This document shows positions 34,797 through 44,875 of a DNA stretch of 64,000 nucleotides, one piece after another. The DNA lies in contig JAOTOL010001505.1 of assembly GCA_034440575.1 (NCBI GenBank), positions 1,109,501 to 1,173,500 of the forward strand. Direction: 5' to 3'. The position numbers were made by a program, and so were the translations under genes. Position 1 is the stretch's first letter. Each line of letters opens with the position of its first letter. The notes under the pieces were generated by a model that had not been told where the DNA came from, did no database searches, and saw only the letters and a list, made by a program, of their open reading frames with translations. Source of the DNA: Imbricaverruca yamaguchii (Eukaryota > Arthropoda > Thecostraca > Neoverrucidae).

Positions 34797-36028
34797 TTCC
34801 AACAGATTGGAAAGGGGAAAATGTAGTTCATATTTTCAAGAAAGGAGAAAGAAGGAAAGTTGAAAACTATAGGCCAGTAAGTCTCTCATCCCTAGTCTGC
34901 AAAGTACTGAAATCAATTATCAAGGATAGAATAGTTAGTTATCTGGAAGGAAACAGATTGAGTCAAGATCTCAACATGGGTTTAGAAAAGGGAGATCATG
35001 TCTCGCAAACCTCTTGGACTTTTTTAAATTCGCTGCAGAACAATTTGATCAGAGAGATCAGGTAGATGTAGCATATCTTGATTTTAGTAAGGCCTTTGAC
35101 AAGGTACCCCATAAACGGTTAATGATGCAACTTCAGGTGCATGGTACCACAGGTATCATCATGAAGTTGATATAGTTGTAGCTTTGAAATAGACAGCAAA
35201 GAGTGATGCTGATGAAGAGTGATGCAACACAGTTATCATGACAAAATGTTCTAAGTGGAGTCCCCCAGGGGTCAGTACTTGGACCACTACTGTTCATTAT
35301 GTTTGTAAATAGCATTGAATGTGGCCTGAACAGTAAGGTTTCTAAATTTGCGGATGATTTGAAGGTCTTTAGGGCAATAGGAGGTCACAATGAGCGTATT
35401 TCGCTGCAGAAAGACAGATGAACTTGTAAAGTGGTCCGAAGAATGGAAAATGAACTTTAATATCGATAAGTGCAAAGTCATGCATGTAGGTAGGCAGCAT
35501 ATGACGGCTCCATACTTGATGGGTGGCCAAGTACTATTGGTGACTCAACAGGAGATGGATTTAGGTGTTGTTCTAAACACAGAATTGGGGGCATCAGTAC
35601 AGACCATGGACGCCAGGAAGAAGGCACTGAGAATGCTTGGGAAAATAAATATGAATGTATCATGCAGAAATGAGGAAGTTATCAGGAAGCTTTACTGTGC
35701 GTAGGTCAGGCCACATTTGGAATATTGCATCCAAGCTTGGTCTCCTAGCTATGAAAAAGATTGTTGGCTTTTAGGGAGAGTACAAAAGAGGTCTATACAA
35801 ATGGTTAATGGCATAACCAACCTGGCTTATGAGGAAATATTGAAGAAATTGAATATGTTTTCACTTTGATATAGAAGGCTGAGAGAAGATTTAATAGAGG
35901 TCTTTCAATTTGTCCATGTTCTAGGAAGGGATATCTCAGGGAAATGTGTGCATTTAACAGAAATGACGCAATTAGCGGCCATCAATTCAACACTAAGGTT
36001 AACCACAGCGGGACAAGGTTAAGACAGT
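34797..36028 (+). pseudogene. CR1-like non-LTR copy 3 (TTTATGTC family), decayed and interrupted
   Basis: Starts upstream of the RPVSLSSLVCKVLKSIIKD-type motif at about 34873, continues through DFSKAFDKVPHKRLM (motif A), PQGSVLGPLLFIMFVNSIE and KFADDLKVFRAIGG (motif C), then MHVGRQHMTAPYLMGGQ. Frameshifts occur at several points, including a broken junction after position 35150. The copy stops at ACAGTCTTTTC (36027), where the tail of a minus-strand SINE begins. The rest of the 3' end and the octamer tail are missing. Confidence 0.85.
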
Positions 36029-36365
36029 CTTTTCTTTCTTTCTTTTTTATATCTAATCCGAATTGTTCATTGGGTGGCTTGAGTAACCAGGGTTCTATTG
36101 CTAAGCAGAGCTTGTTGCGTGAATCCTGTCCCCACCACCCGATCCATGAACGGCAGTTCAACGGCAAAATTCAGACCGAAAGTGTAACGTGCTGCCAATA
36201 TACCGACACGGCCGCCCGGTACCTCGTCCCCCGCCTTATCGGGCCAGCTGCCAACTGACACTCCCGACCGGGGGCTAAATGCGAGCGCGCGAAGCGTTCG
36301 AACCATGTGTCGCCAGTTTGGGGGTGACCAGTGCAGGCCAGCGCTCTTACCAACTGAGCTACCTT
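36029..36365 (-). mobile_element. tRNA-derived SINE (minus strand)
   Basis: Read on the minus strand, the 5' end carries an RNA polymerase III A box TAGCTCAGTTGG (36350-36361) and B box GGTTCGAAC (36296-36304). They are spaced as in a tRNA. A tRNA-unrelated body follows, and it ends in an A-rich tail seen as TTTTCTTTCTTTCTTTTTT at 36030-36050. It is about 340 bp long. Its tail lies directly against the CR1-like copy 3, so it probably inserted into that element. The acceptor stem does not pair as a functional tRNA would. Confidence 0.8.
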
Positions 36366-36372
36366 TCATTTG

Positions 36373-36966
36373 CTATGCAAGCTCTACATTTATCCCAGTT
36401 CAGCCTTTCATGGCACAGTGCCAGGCATGAACAAATGGTGATGTAAAGAGCTGATACAATGGCTACATAATTTTAAATAAACCAATGAAATCCATAATAA
36501 TGTCATCAAGCCATAACGTGTTAAAATTTAGAAAGAGCCATGGTGGCCCATCTAGTGTAGGCCTATACAACGATCTGGTAGCACCAATAGGCGGTGATAA
36601 TATAAGTACTAAAGCTTTTCTTCAGCTTATAAATTCGGTATTATTGTCTCAAAAAGTGCTTTTGGATTCTTTGGATTTTTCTTCTTCTCAGAATACCATG
36701 GTTATGAAGATGACTAAGATGATGGGACCATTTGTTTACGGTACAATTGAGACAAAAAATGTGTGAATTTGGTTTTGCTTTTTTCAAGTCCAACTAAAAG
36801 ACCTAGACTAACATAACCAGACCAAACCTATCCCATTTGTTTGCTTGATGGAGGCAAACGCGCGTAATTTTCTTCTTTTTACTACCTTAAAGCACATTAA
36901 TACCCAAAAGTTTCGAGGAAAAAATTCACAATGTTTTTATTGGATTTACTTTCTTCAAAAGTATCT
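36373..36966. other. Stretch with no supported gene
   Basis: The frame 36485-36766 is open for 93 codons and looks ordinary (LQLINSVLLSQKVLLDSL) but has no start context, splice pattern or homology I recognise. Confidence 0.3.
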
Positions 36967-37270
36967 TAGGTTAGGTTAGGTTAGGTTAGGTTAGGTTAGG
37001 TTAGGTTAGGTTAGGTTAGGTTAGGTTATGTTAGGTTAGGTTAGGTTAGGTTATGTTAGGTTAGGCTAGGCTAGGCTAGGCTAGGCTAGGCTAGGCTAGG
37101 CTAGGCTAGGCTAGGCTAGGCTAGGCTAGGCTAGGCTAGGCTAGGCTAGGCTAGGCTAGGCTAGGCTAGGCTAGGCTAGGGTAGGCTAGGCTAGACTAGG
37201 CTAGGCTAGGCTAGGCTAGGCTAGGCTAGGCTAGGCTAGGCCAGGCCAAGCCAGGCCAGGCCAGGCCGGG
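36967..37270 (+). repeat. Interstitial telomere-type array (TTAGG)n grading into (CTAGG)n
   Basis: About 20 TTAGG pentamers, two interrupted by TTATG, run from 36967 to about 37066. About 35 CTAGG pentamers follow to 37239, then a few CCAGG units. TTAGG is the usual arthropod telomere repeat. The shift to CTAGG looks like spread of one variant within the array. It is internal, with unique sequence on both sides. Confidence 0.95.
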
Positions 37271-38199
37271 TTAAGTTCCGTTTTTATTGTGATAATTTTC
37301 AGGAAATAAAATGTTTCACATATTTTTCTTCCAAATATAGGTTGTGCTAGGTTTGGTTAGCTTATGCTCCATTAAAAAAACACTTTTTATGCTATGTTGC
37401 ATAACTCAAATCCCCTTTGTTACGTTATTTTGTTCACAACCTGAAAAGTATGCATTTGCACAGAAAATAAGCGGTTTTATTATCTTAAGTCACCTTCATA
37501 AACAATTTATTCCCAAAAAACATCACCCAAAATCAAAAACACCTTTTCAGACAAATCTGCCATACATTGCTGAGCAGCACAATCCATTGTTCCGCCCAAA
37601 ACCATTGTTTCAGAAATACATATTCTTAGCCCGACAAAATAAGCTGCAACTGGCATAACTCACTAAGCTTTTGAGTGTCCATAGGTGAATAATGATGCCA
37701 TAAAATATCAATTGAGTTTGTTTGTCCGAGTGCAATACCACATATGCCTTGCTAAGCCTGCCAGGTATTATATGTTGTCAAGCTCAGGTATGCTGGCTAT
37801 TGTATATTAAGTGTGCATCAACTGCGTAAGTCATAGAGCGCCCGTAATTTCAAGGGTATATGCAGCGAGGTTGGCAAGATGCTGACATACTTATATTCAT
37901 ACCATGTGGACATACATTTGGTATGAAGACACACCCACCTTGTACAGACTATGACTGGCTTGTGACTGGATTCAGAGGTTCTCTTAATCCTAGAGATACT
38001 TCTCTTTTTCACGGACATTTTGCTGCACAACTGCACCGATCTGCATGCCACCGTATCCCAAACCAAAATGGCCGACAGTTCGCATTTGTTTCGTTAAGCA
38101 GCGCTAAGGTGCAGCGCTAAAGTAATATTCCCGCCATTTTCCCTCGCTGCTCATTTTAACTACCCAGGTGCTAACTCTGAGCAGCCATGGAGCGTTCAA
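37271..38199. other. Stretch with no supported gene
   Basis: AT-rich. The 104-codon frame at 37344-37658 is Lys/Phe/His-rich and looks like chance. The segment at 37811-37845 is the diverged relative of 31100-31135. Confidence 0.35.
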
Positions 38200-38487
38200 A
38201 CTCCCGCCCCAAAAAAAAACTAACTATAATAGTGCTAGATATAAGCAGTTGAATTAGTCTGGACTGCTTGACATAAGATCCATGGCAGCTAGGATCAAGC
38301 ATCCTCATTCTTGCAGTCTAGCATCTTCAGGCTAGAATTAGCCCCTTTCCAGCCGAATAGTGCATATAGTGCTTGTCATTGCTTGAATGGTGCTTGTTAC
38401 TAGCATCCCTAGCGAACAGCGTTGGTGGAAGCAGCCATTTAGCATGCGATTAGCAGCAAAAGTGCTAATCATTATTTTTACAGTGTA
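38200..38487. mobile_element. Non-autonomous element of the TACACTGTAAAAA family
   Basis: The right end reads AATCATTATTTTTACAGTGTA, the complement of the left end at 23656. The interior is rich in AGTGCT and AGCATC words, as in the other copy. The left boundary is approximate. Confidence 0.4.
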
Positions 38488-38511
38488 TGGACTCTGCATG
38501 CATGTGCAACA

Positions 38512-38792
38512 TAGGCGTAGGAACGTTTTGAAAAGTGGTGGGGCCAGCCTCATGTGGCAAAAAACGCATGTTCGCGGAAAAGTGGTGGGGCCAAGAAAAC
38601 TTTGGCCCCATATTATCAAAAATCCAGACCCTCTTGATAAAATCTCACAACGGATTTGAGCTCCTTGTGCTTTGGTCTTCCTCTCCAGATATAAAACTTC
38701 CAAATATTAATTTATTTGGCAAATTTAGGAATTATTTATAATGAAAAGTGGTGGGGCCATGACCCCAGTGGCCCCACCGGTTCCTGCGCCTA
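38512..38792. mobile_element. TAGGCG-family MITE, complete copy
   Basis: Left end TAGGCGTAGGAACGTTTTG and right end GTTCCTGCGCCTA are inverted repeats. GTGGTGGGGCC motifs lie inside both ends and internally. The 7 bp flanks TGCAACA and TGCAAAA differ at one base and may be a target duplication. No transposase. Confidence 0.75.
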
Positions 38793-39473
38793 TGCAAAAA
38801 CGGATACATTTGCATAGGTATAATTATTAGGAACATGCACCTTATCCTTAGCAGCCCTGCAGGTAAATAGAATGTAAGTAAATAGTCGACTATCTAGAAT
38901 ATACGAAGGAAGCGAGGGAATGCTATGCTATGTACCGTTTTATTTGCCGAGGATTAACCAAAATATAACCGATGTCCGGAGTCCCAAAATCAATATCTCC
39001 AACGTTCAATACCCCATGTAGGGAGACCACCGAGGAATTGTGGTCGGCGACCACCTTATTTTTTACCCCTGTACCTCCACCTCAATAACTCCGTCTCTGG
39101 CTTTAACCACAAAATCAAATGGAACAGTACCATTACACATTTATTACTTCATCCCAATTTCCTTTCAAAATTACAGGCATGTACTTTTTTAGTTGTCAAT
39201 CATGCCATTTTCATTAAGATTGATATTTCCATCGCAACTAAAGAGTATCTATCCCTGGCGATTCGAGGCCCCAAACACGAAGATTGAGTGCCGGGGCACC
39301 AGGGATTTTACGAATAAACGAGCCACGACCACGGAAACAAGCAGTACAGGACTTAAGCTCCATCCTAGCACAACATACACTCCGTACCTGGTTTAGCAAG
39401 CATTGCTTAGCATTTCGGAATAGTCGCAGGGTATATCTCGCAGACAGAGTGCCACAGTGATGTCCAACCTGGA
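38793..39473. other. Stretch 3' of gene 2, no supported feature
   Basis: AT-rich sequence that would include the 3' untranslated region of gene 2. I could not find a terminal inverted repeat bounding gene 2 on this side. Confidence 0.35.
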
Positions 39474-41513
39474 TTACACGCCGAAGAACGAGCGACGCCG
39501 ATCATTTGCTGCGAAGAACTCCGAGGCAATGGCATCCACATCCAGCTCGTCGACGCGCTGACGGTGCACAGTGCACACCATCGCAGCGTTAAGTCGGGCC
39601 TGACCCATGGTAGAGCGGAGATACGACTTGATGCGTCGGAGACAGGAGAAAGAACGCTCTGCCGTGGCCGTTGTTACTGGTACGGTAAGGTACAGCCTTA
39701 CCAGCGTCAGCACTTCGCTCATCATGTTACTGAACACTGTACCACCCGACTGCTTTGCCCCCACGAGAGCCTGAATCACCTGGTGCACGCTCTTTCCTCC
39801 GTCTCCAACCACATCAGGTAGCATTTGCAGCTGCACTTCCAATCGTGCAAGGTCCAGATCGCCGCCATACAGATCCTTTACGGCGACGGGGACGGTGAAG
39901 TGCCTTCCCGCACTCGCATCCTCCAACAGTCGCTCCACCTCGCGCACTTTCTGGAACGTCGGTTGCAGGAACCTTTCCTTGAGCTGAGTGGTCAGTGTGT
40001 CCAATATCTCGAAGAATTGGCGTCGATGTAGGTCTTTCACGGTGGAGTCGTGGTACTGTCCACCGCCGTCCAGTCGCATGGGAACTTTCCGCTTTCGAGG
40101 CAGTTTGGGACCATCCACACCTGCTGCCGCTGCCAACCTTTCAGCTCTCTCGAACATCCTGTCGAAAGACTCAGTTGAGCGCATCCCCTCATAGCGCTCG
40201 CATACACGTTTCACCGCCTCCTGTGTGTTTCCCACTGTCGCTGTCGCTGACTGGAGGCCACACGACAGGTCCTCTGCTAGAGAAAATACCTGGATCGCAA
40301 TGAGCAGCCCGATAAACGTATCGAACTGCTCCATGAGCGCCAGCATTCCTCCTGCTTTTCGACCATGATCGTCACTTCCTTCAGCACTGACTTCCTCCAA
40401 GGTGCTCATCACGTGCTCGTAGTTATCCACTACGCTTCGCAGCGACGCGGTACGGCAGGTCCATCGCGTGGGGCACAACGGCCGCAGAGTGCCGCCAGCT
40501 GACTTTGCGGACAGCGTCACGCGTCGGAGTGCTGCGGCCGTCTTCGACGAGTTTCTGACAAAGGATGTCAGCTCGTTGGTAATATCCAGGGCATTTCGAA
40601 TCATCTTGTTTTTCCTGGCTGCCTCCTGCAACGCCAGATTTGTACAGTGTGCCAGACAATGGACATGCAGGGCTGATGGACACTCTTCGCTGATCCTCGC
40701 CGCCACTCCTTTCACTCGCCCCCGCATATTTGCAGCCCCATCGTAGGCTTGTCCGCGACAGCGACTCAGCGGCAGCTCCATACGCACCAGTGCGTCCTTA
40801 AGCGTGTCCGCAAGTACTTCACCGGTGGTTACCTCGGTGTGAATCAGTTCCACGGGATCCTCGTTGATCTGCAGATTGGCGTCCACCCAACGTATGGAGA
40901 GGCTGACCTGCTGTTTGAGTGACAAGTCAGTGGCCTCGTCTGCTAGAATAGCAAAGAACTTTGCCTATCGGATGTCTTTCAGCATGTTGCGCAGAAGTGT
41001 CGTGCCGATCGAACGAATCAGCTCGTTCTGGATCACGGGAGACAGGTAGTGATTCCAGTTGTTGAGCTCTGGCACGTCCTTCTTTCTGATGAGGAGGAGT
41101 TGGCTGAGGTTCCCGTCCATTTCGTGTTTCCCCCTTATGGGAATGTTTTGTCGCAACAAGTATACCAGAGTCTCGATGACCTTTTTCAGGCATTTTCTGC
41201 GCCGGGACTGCCCCTCGCTGGTCTGCTGAGACAGAAGCGTAGAGATGGTCTGCTGTTTCTCTTTCAGTTCTTTCGTGCATGCCTCATGGTGACACATTGA
41301 GTTTTCATGCGTTTTGAAACTCTCTTGCGCCTTCTTCCAATTGTTGAAGCCATCTTCCACATACGCAGCCTCTTTGTTTTTGCTCATCGTTAGCTTTCCG
41401 AGCTTGTGCTGCCTCCGGCATACATGACAGAAAACCTTTCCAGACTCTAAGCAGAGGCTTAGCCACGCATAATTATTGTACCATTCGGGACAAAATGATC
41501 GCGTTCGTCCGCC
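39474..41513 (-). CDS. Gene 2, exon 3: hAT/ZMYM1-type transposase body, one in-frame TAG
   Basis: The frame is continuous from about 41513 to the TAA at 39474, interrupted only by TAG at 40965-40967. In order it has a TTF-type zinc finger (RTRSFCPEWYNNYAWL, then CLESGKVFCHVCRR and GFNNWKKAQESFKTHENS). The DUF4371 RNase-H-like core follows (FFAILADEATDLSLKQQ with the first acidic residues, GQAYDGAANMRG with the next Asp, then VHCLAHCTNLALQEAA). It ends with the hAT C-terminal dimerisation region TATAERSFSCLRRIKSYLRS. These are the landmarks of hAT transposases related to ZMYM1-like proteins. The first Asp motif lies just after the TAG, so a truncated product would lack catalysis. The acceptor is TGATCAG at 41514 or CTCTCAAAG at 41529; both give phase 0. 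Domesticated gene or recently inactivated transposon are both possible. Confidence 0.85.
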
Positions 41514-41899
41514 CTGATCACGCGCAGTCTTTGAGAGCGTGGCAGTGTCGGTCGGTTGGTGGGGATGGACCGTGGAACAGCAAGGCGATGAGCATGGTGG
41601 AACAGAAAACAGGAAATACGACTAATTACCAATTATTTATCTCGTTATTTTCACACAAAAAATTGCGAGTCTTGGTATTCTAGCAGCTGTGATCATTGAC
41701 TGTGTGATGGTAACAACAGCAATTATATTTTTATGCACAACATGTTTTTCACTGGGTTGTTCTGTCGATTGTTTTGCCTGCAATTCATTTATATTGTTTG
41801 AAACAGCTGTCTTATTGCACCACTTTGCAGGTGTGAATTACCTTCATTTATAAAAAGGTGCCACAAGTAATGCTTCTCATGTTCATGGAGATATTGATC

Positions 41900-42056
41900 C
41901 AGGGGCGCAGCCAGGACTGTCCTAAGGGGGGAGCAAGGTAATGCTAAAGGGAGGGGTAGACTGTTGCTGATGGGCAGTTCCAATTGTTTAAAAAAAAAAA
42001 AACATCGGTCGTAACGGGGGGGGGGCAATTGCCCCCTCCCCCTGGCTGCGCCCCTG
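41900..42056. mobile_element. hAT-type MITE, CAGGGGCGCAGCCAGG termini
   Basis: 157 bp with 16 bp perfect terminal inverted repeats CAGGGGCGCAGCCAGG. Flanks TATTGATC (41892-41899) and TATTGACC (42057-42064) match at 7 of 8 bases, consistent with a hAT 8 bp duplication. Lies in intron 2 of gene 2. Non-coding. Confidence 0.88.
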
Positions 42057-42483
42057 TATTGACCTCAAGTCCTCAAAACAACCAAAAATCAGTTAGCTAT
42101 ACCACCTGTGCAGATACACTACTTCCATTATAAGGCCATTGCTTCTTTGCTTCACTGGCTGATTAGATAACTTTAAGCAGAATAGGTTATGAACTTAATG
42201 TCATTTCTAGGATCTTACACAAGTCAATCAGCTGCAAACCCCATTATTTCATTTATGTACGTTTAAACCCCTAAGGAACGATAAATGTACACTACTACAG
42301 ACCTCTCTTAATCGCAATGTGTGACATTTGTGTTGGTACTTGGTACGAATAACATGTAAAGTGGGGTATGTGCAGTAAAATAAGCAATATCGGATTTGAC
42401 CAAATTAATTAACTGCCTCACTTTGAATGATATAGCACATTAGACATTTACATTCGGTGTAATGGAATTCAGAAACACATTAA

Positions 42484-43473
42484 GCCTATTACTGCTGGCG
42501 GGGGGCCTTTAAGGCCTCCCTCAGGTTTTTTGCTAGTTTCTCCGGAACGGCTGGAGATAAAGACCTGAAACCTTCTGACTTTCTTTATTGGTCCTTTTGA
42601 CAGGTTGTGTCAAAATTTTAACCACGGGTCACGTCAGGTCAGGTCACCAGATCAGGCCAACTGAGGTCACCTCATTTCAACTTTGGAGCCCCATCGCACC
42701 CACACTTTTACACCGGTGAATTTAAAAATTACCACACTTCATGGCCCTACAGAGATGTATAACATATAGTTCGGTTTTTTATCTAGCGTTGACCTGACGT
42801 CAGGTGACGAGGTGACCTCTCCAATTGGAATAACATGGGAAAAATAAAAATGACACTGCCAAAGCCACAAATATGATCAAAACGGCTCACAACTTTCAGA
42901 ATCATGTTCACTCCCACCTTTCCACAGATTCCCGGGGTGAAATTTGACGGTTCCCTTTCTGAGGTCATCCGAGGTCAACAGGGCTCAAAAACCTTTTTTG
43001 GACCACTGCTCTCCGCCACATTGAGCTAGAGCGTCAAACTCAACGCCATTGTGTTTGATTTATCACCAGCTTTCATATGATATGCAGCTTGACCCCTTTC
43101 GGTGACTTTAGGTCATCGTAGGTCACGTGACCTAAGCTCAACAGTCAAAATTGACCTGGCTAGGGTAGACTATATATCATTCGAACCTTCTTAACAATGC
43201 GAACACGATGACGTTGAGTTTAAGTCTCTATCTGAATTAGGTGAAAAGTTATTGGCGAAAAACTTTGCGTAACCTCTATATGGTCGAAGACCTCTGGAGG
43301 TCAAACCATTGACCTGAGGTACAAAACGAAATACTTTCTAGAGTTCACGGTACGAGCTATCCAACGCTATTTTCGGATTTGCGCTAGGAAGCATAGATCG
43401 CCAGATCTTAGGGGGGGGGGCGAATAGGCCCCCCGCCAGAAACTGAACCTCGTAAGGTCCGCCAGTAATAGGG
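42484..43473. mobile_element. TTAA-flanked MITE, 990 bp, piggyBac-like termini
   Basis: TTAA at 42480-42483 and 43474-43477 flanks inverted ends: GCCTATTACTG on the left, and CCCTATTACTGGCGG when the right end is read inward. A second inverted GGCGGGGGGCC block lies just inside. A TTAA target and a CCCTA start are the features of piggyBac elements. The interior has many AGGTCA direct and inverted words, such as AGGTCACGTGACCT near 43121, and no transposase frame. It sits in intron 2 of gene 2. Confidence 0.85.
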
Positions 43474-43541
43474 TTAAGTCACCAAAACAGAAATTAAAAG
43501 TAGGTATGCATATCAAACCGGCAAGGAGTTGTTCACATTAC

Positions 43542-43761
43542 CTGCAGTTGCCGGCGATATCCCACTGTTTGCCGATTTGCCGAAGACAAGCTCTATCTTT
43601 CCCTCAGCATCAGTATGCAGGTCAGAGGGGCTGCTTGAAGAAGCGGATGCTGGCGCAGAAGGAGACATGGGTTCTGGCACAGGATGCGTTGGCGTAGGCA
43701 AACACGCAGGAGCAGACGGTGCAGGTGTAGGCGCAGGAGCGGATGGATTATCCAGGGTGGA
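43542..43761 (-). CDS. Gene 2, exon 2 (Pro/Ser-rich linker)
   Basis: A minus-strand exon has acceptor TGCTATTCACAG and donor AACTGCAG|GTAATG. It enters in phase 0, matching exon 1, and encodes about 73 residues. These are STLDNPSAPAPTPAPSAP, more Pro/Ser-rich text, then SDLHTDAEGKIELVFGKSA. A low-complexity Pro/Ser segment between a short MDIRSFF start and the TTF finger is usual in this protein family. The donor leaves phase 1, whereas exon 3 is entered in phase 0. Either a further small exon lies in the 2 kb intron, or the GTGAAC five bases downstream (phase 0) is used. Confidence 0.7.
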
Positions 43762-43844
43762 CTGTGAATAGCAGCATGTGATAAATATCCATCAATGAAG
43801 GGACTTCTATGAAGCAACTGCAGTTGACAATATTATGATAATTC

Positions 43845-43968
43845 AATTAAAATTAGGACATCACCACTGAGTGAATCCGTACCGAGTGTTGCCGATGACG
43901 ATTCGTAATACGGATCGAAAGCGCTCCAACCAACATGTTCACATAGTGGTGATGTCCTAATTTTAATT
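43845..43968. mobile_element. Short fold-back element
   Basis: AATTAAAATTAGGACATCAC (from 43845) is the exact complement of the right arm ending near 43968. The arms are about 24 bp and perfect, and an imperfect match extends inwards (GTGAA). The loop of about 70 bp contains CGATTCGTAATACGGATCG. It lies in the predicted first intron of gene 2. It is probably a solo MITE; a target duplication was not identified. Confidence 0.65.
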
Positions 43969-44256
43969 CAATCTACGATGCCACTAATTATGAATTTGGA
44001 GAAATTATGTTAATTATTATTATTGCTATTATTATTAGTATTATTCCAAGTGACGCAACAGGTAACAGGTATATCGGTATACACATACATCGCTACAGGT
44101 ATATACAGGCATATCGTTCAGCATAGCAACAGTGAAGAGTGAATGTTGGCATGGCATAAAGTGCCCAATGGAAAAACGTAGTTTTTCATTTAGCTGCATA
44201 GGTAAGTAGCGCGATCAACTGTTTGTTGATGCATAATTACATCCACCCTTACTTAC

Positions 44257-44286
44257 CTTTTTCGCGAAGAAACTTCGTATGTCCAT
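44257..44286 (-). CDS. Gene 2, exon 1: start codon and MDIRSFFAKK
   Basis: The minus strand reads ATG at 44286, then DIRSFFAKK and a consensus donor GCGAAAAAG|GTAAGT. The MDIRSFF start is a known signature of ZMYM1-like hAT proteins. It leaves in phase 0 and exon 2 is entered in phase 0, so the two join cleanly. The frame is open further upstream to about 44421, but the signature fixes this ATG as the likely start. At 10 codons it is too short to be noticed on its own; only the family motif and the splice site reveal it. Confidence 0.75.
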
Positions 44287-44587
44287 CTTCAGAGCCTCTA
44301 GCACAACCAGAGGTACAGGATGGTGAAGCAGTTGGTCATGGAATAGTTTTTTTGTTTGTTTGTAAAACATGATTTCTGGAAATGAAGAGGAACCCTTAGG
44401 ATATCTGCCAGCATCTGCCACCTTATGTTATTATTACATTTATACAACACAAATAAAAATGGCATTGGGTGGGGTAGACAGTTGCTCAATGGTGAGTAAA
44501 ACTGTATGTATAAAACAAATATCTGAAGCTAGATTAGTCAAATTGCTTGATGCTCCCTCATGTGTTAGGAAAGTGGTGACTGGTGCA

Positions 44588-44875
44588 GTGGCGACGCCAC
44601 GGATTTTGCCCAAGAGGGGCAAATTGCCCGGACGAGTGTCGTCAACCGGGGGAGGGCGCGGTAGGAGAAAAAGCCAAACTAGTGACTGGGGCCGCACATA
44701 TATCGTTATGTGCGGTTTTTTGTTTGTTATTATCGCCTTCCGGTTAGGCCGTGTGAGTGTAAAACACCTTCTGGTAGCCGAAATTTTGCCTTCCGGTAGC
44801 CGGAAATTACCCTTCCGGCTAGAGTTTTTTCGCTTTTTTTTCATACCATGTGGGAGGGGGATGGTAGATGCCATT
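44588..44875. repeat. Repetitive segment with CAGTGGCGACGCCACGG start and a hairpin
   Basis: It opens CAGTGGCGACGCCACGG, which is like the outer end of repeat A at 61545-61563, and continues with a CAAATTGCCCGG motif. Inside is a 9 bp perfect hairpin CCGCACATA / TATGTGCGG (44692-44715), then three CTTCCGGTAGCCG-like repeats. It looks like part of a transposon, but the right end was not found. Confidence 0.4.

Noticed and set aside
36290..36365. Functional tRNA gene on the minus strand
   Set aside because: A and B boxes are present, but the acceptor and anticodon stems do not pair and a body and A-rich tail follow, so it is a SINE.
44692..44722. Hairpin followed by T-run resembling a bacterial terminator
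   Set aside because: Eukaryotic DNA inside a transposon-like segment; no operon context.
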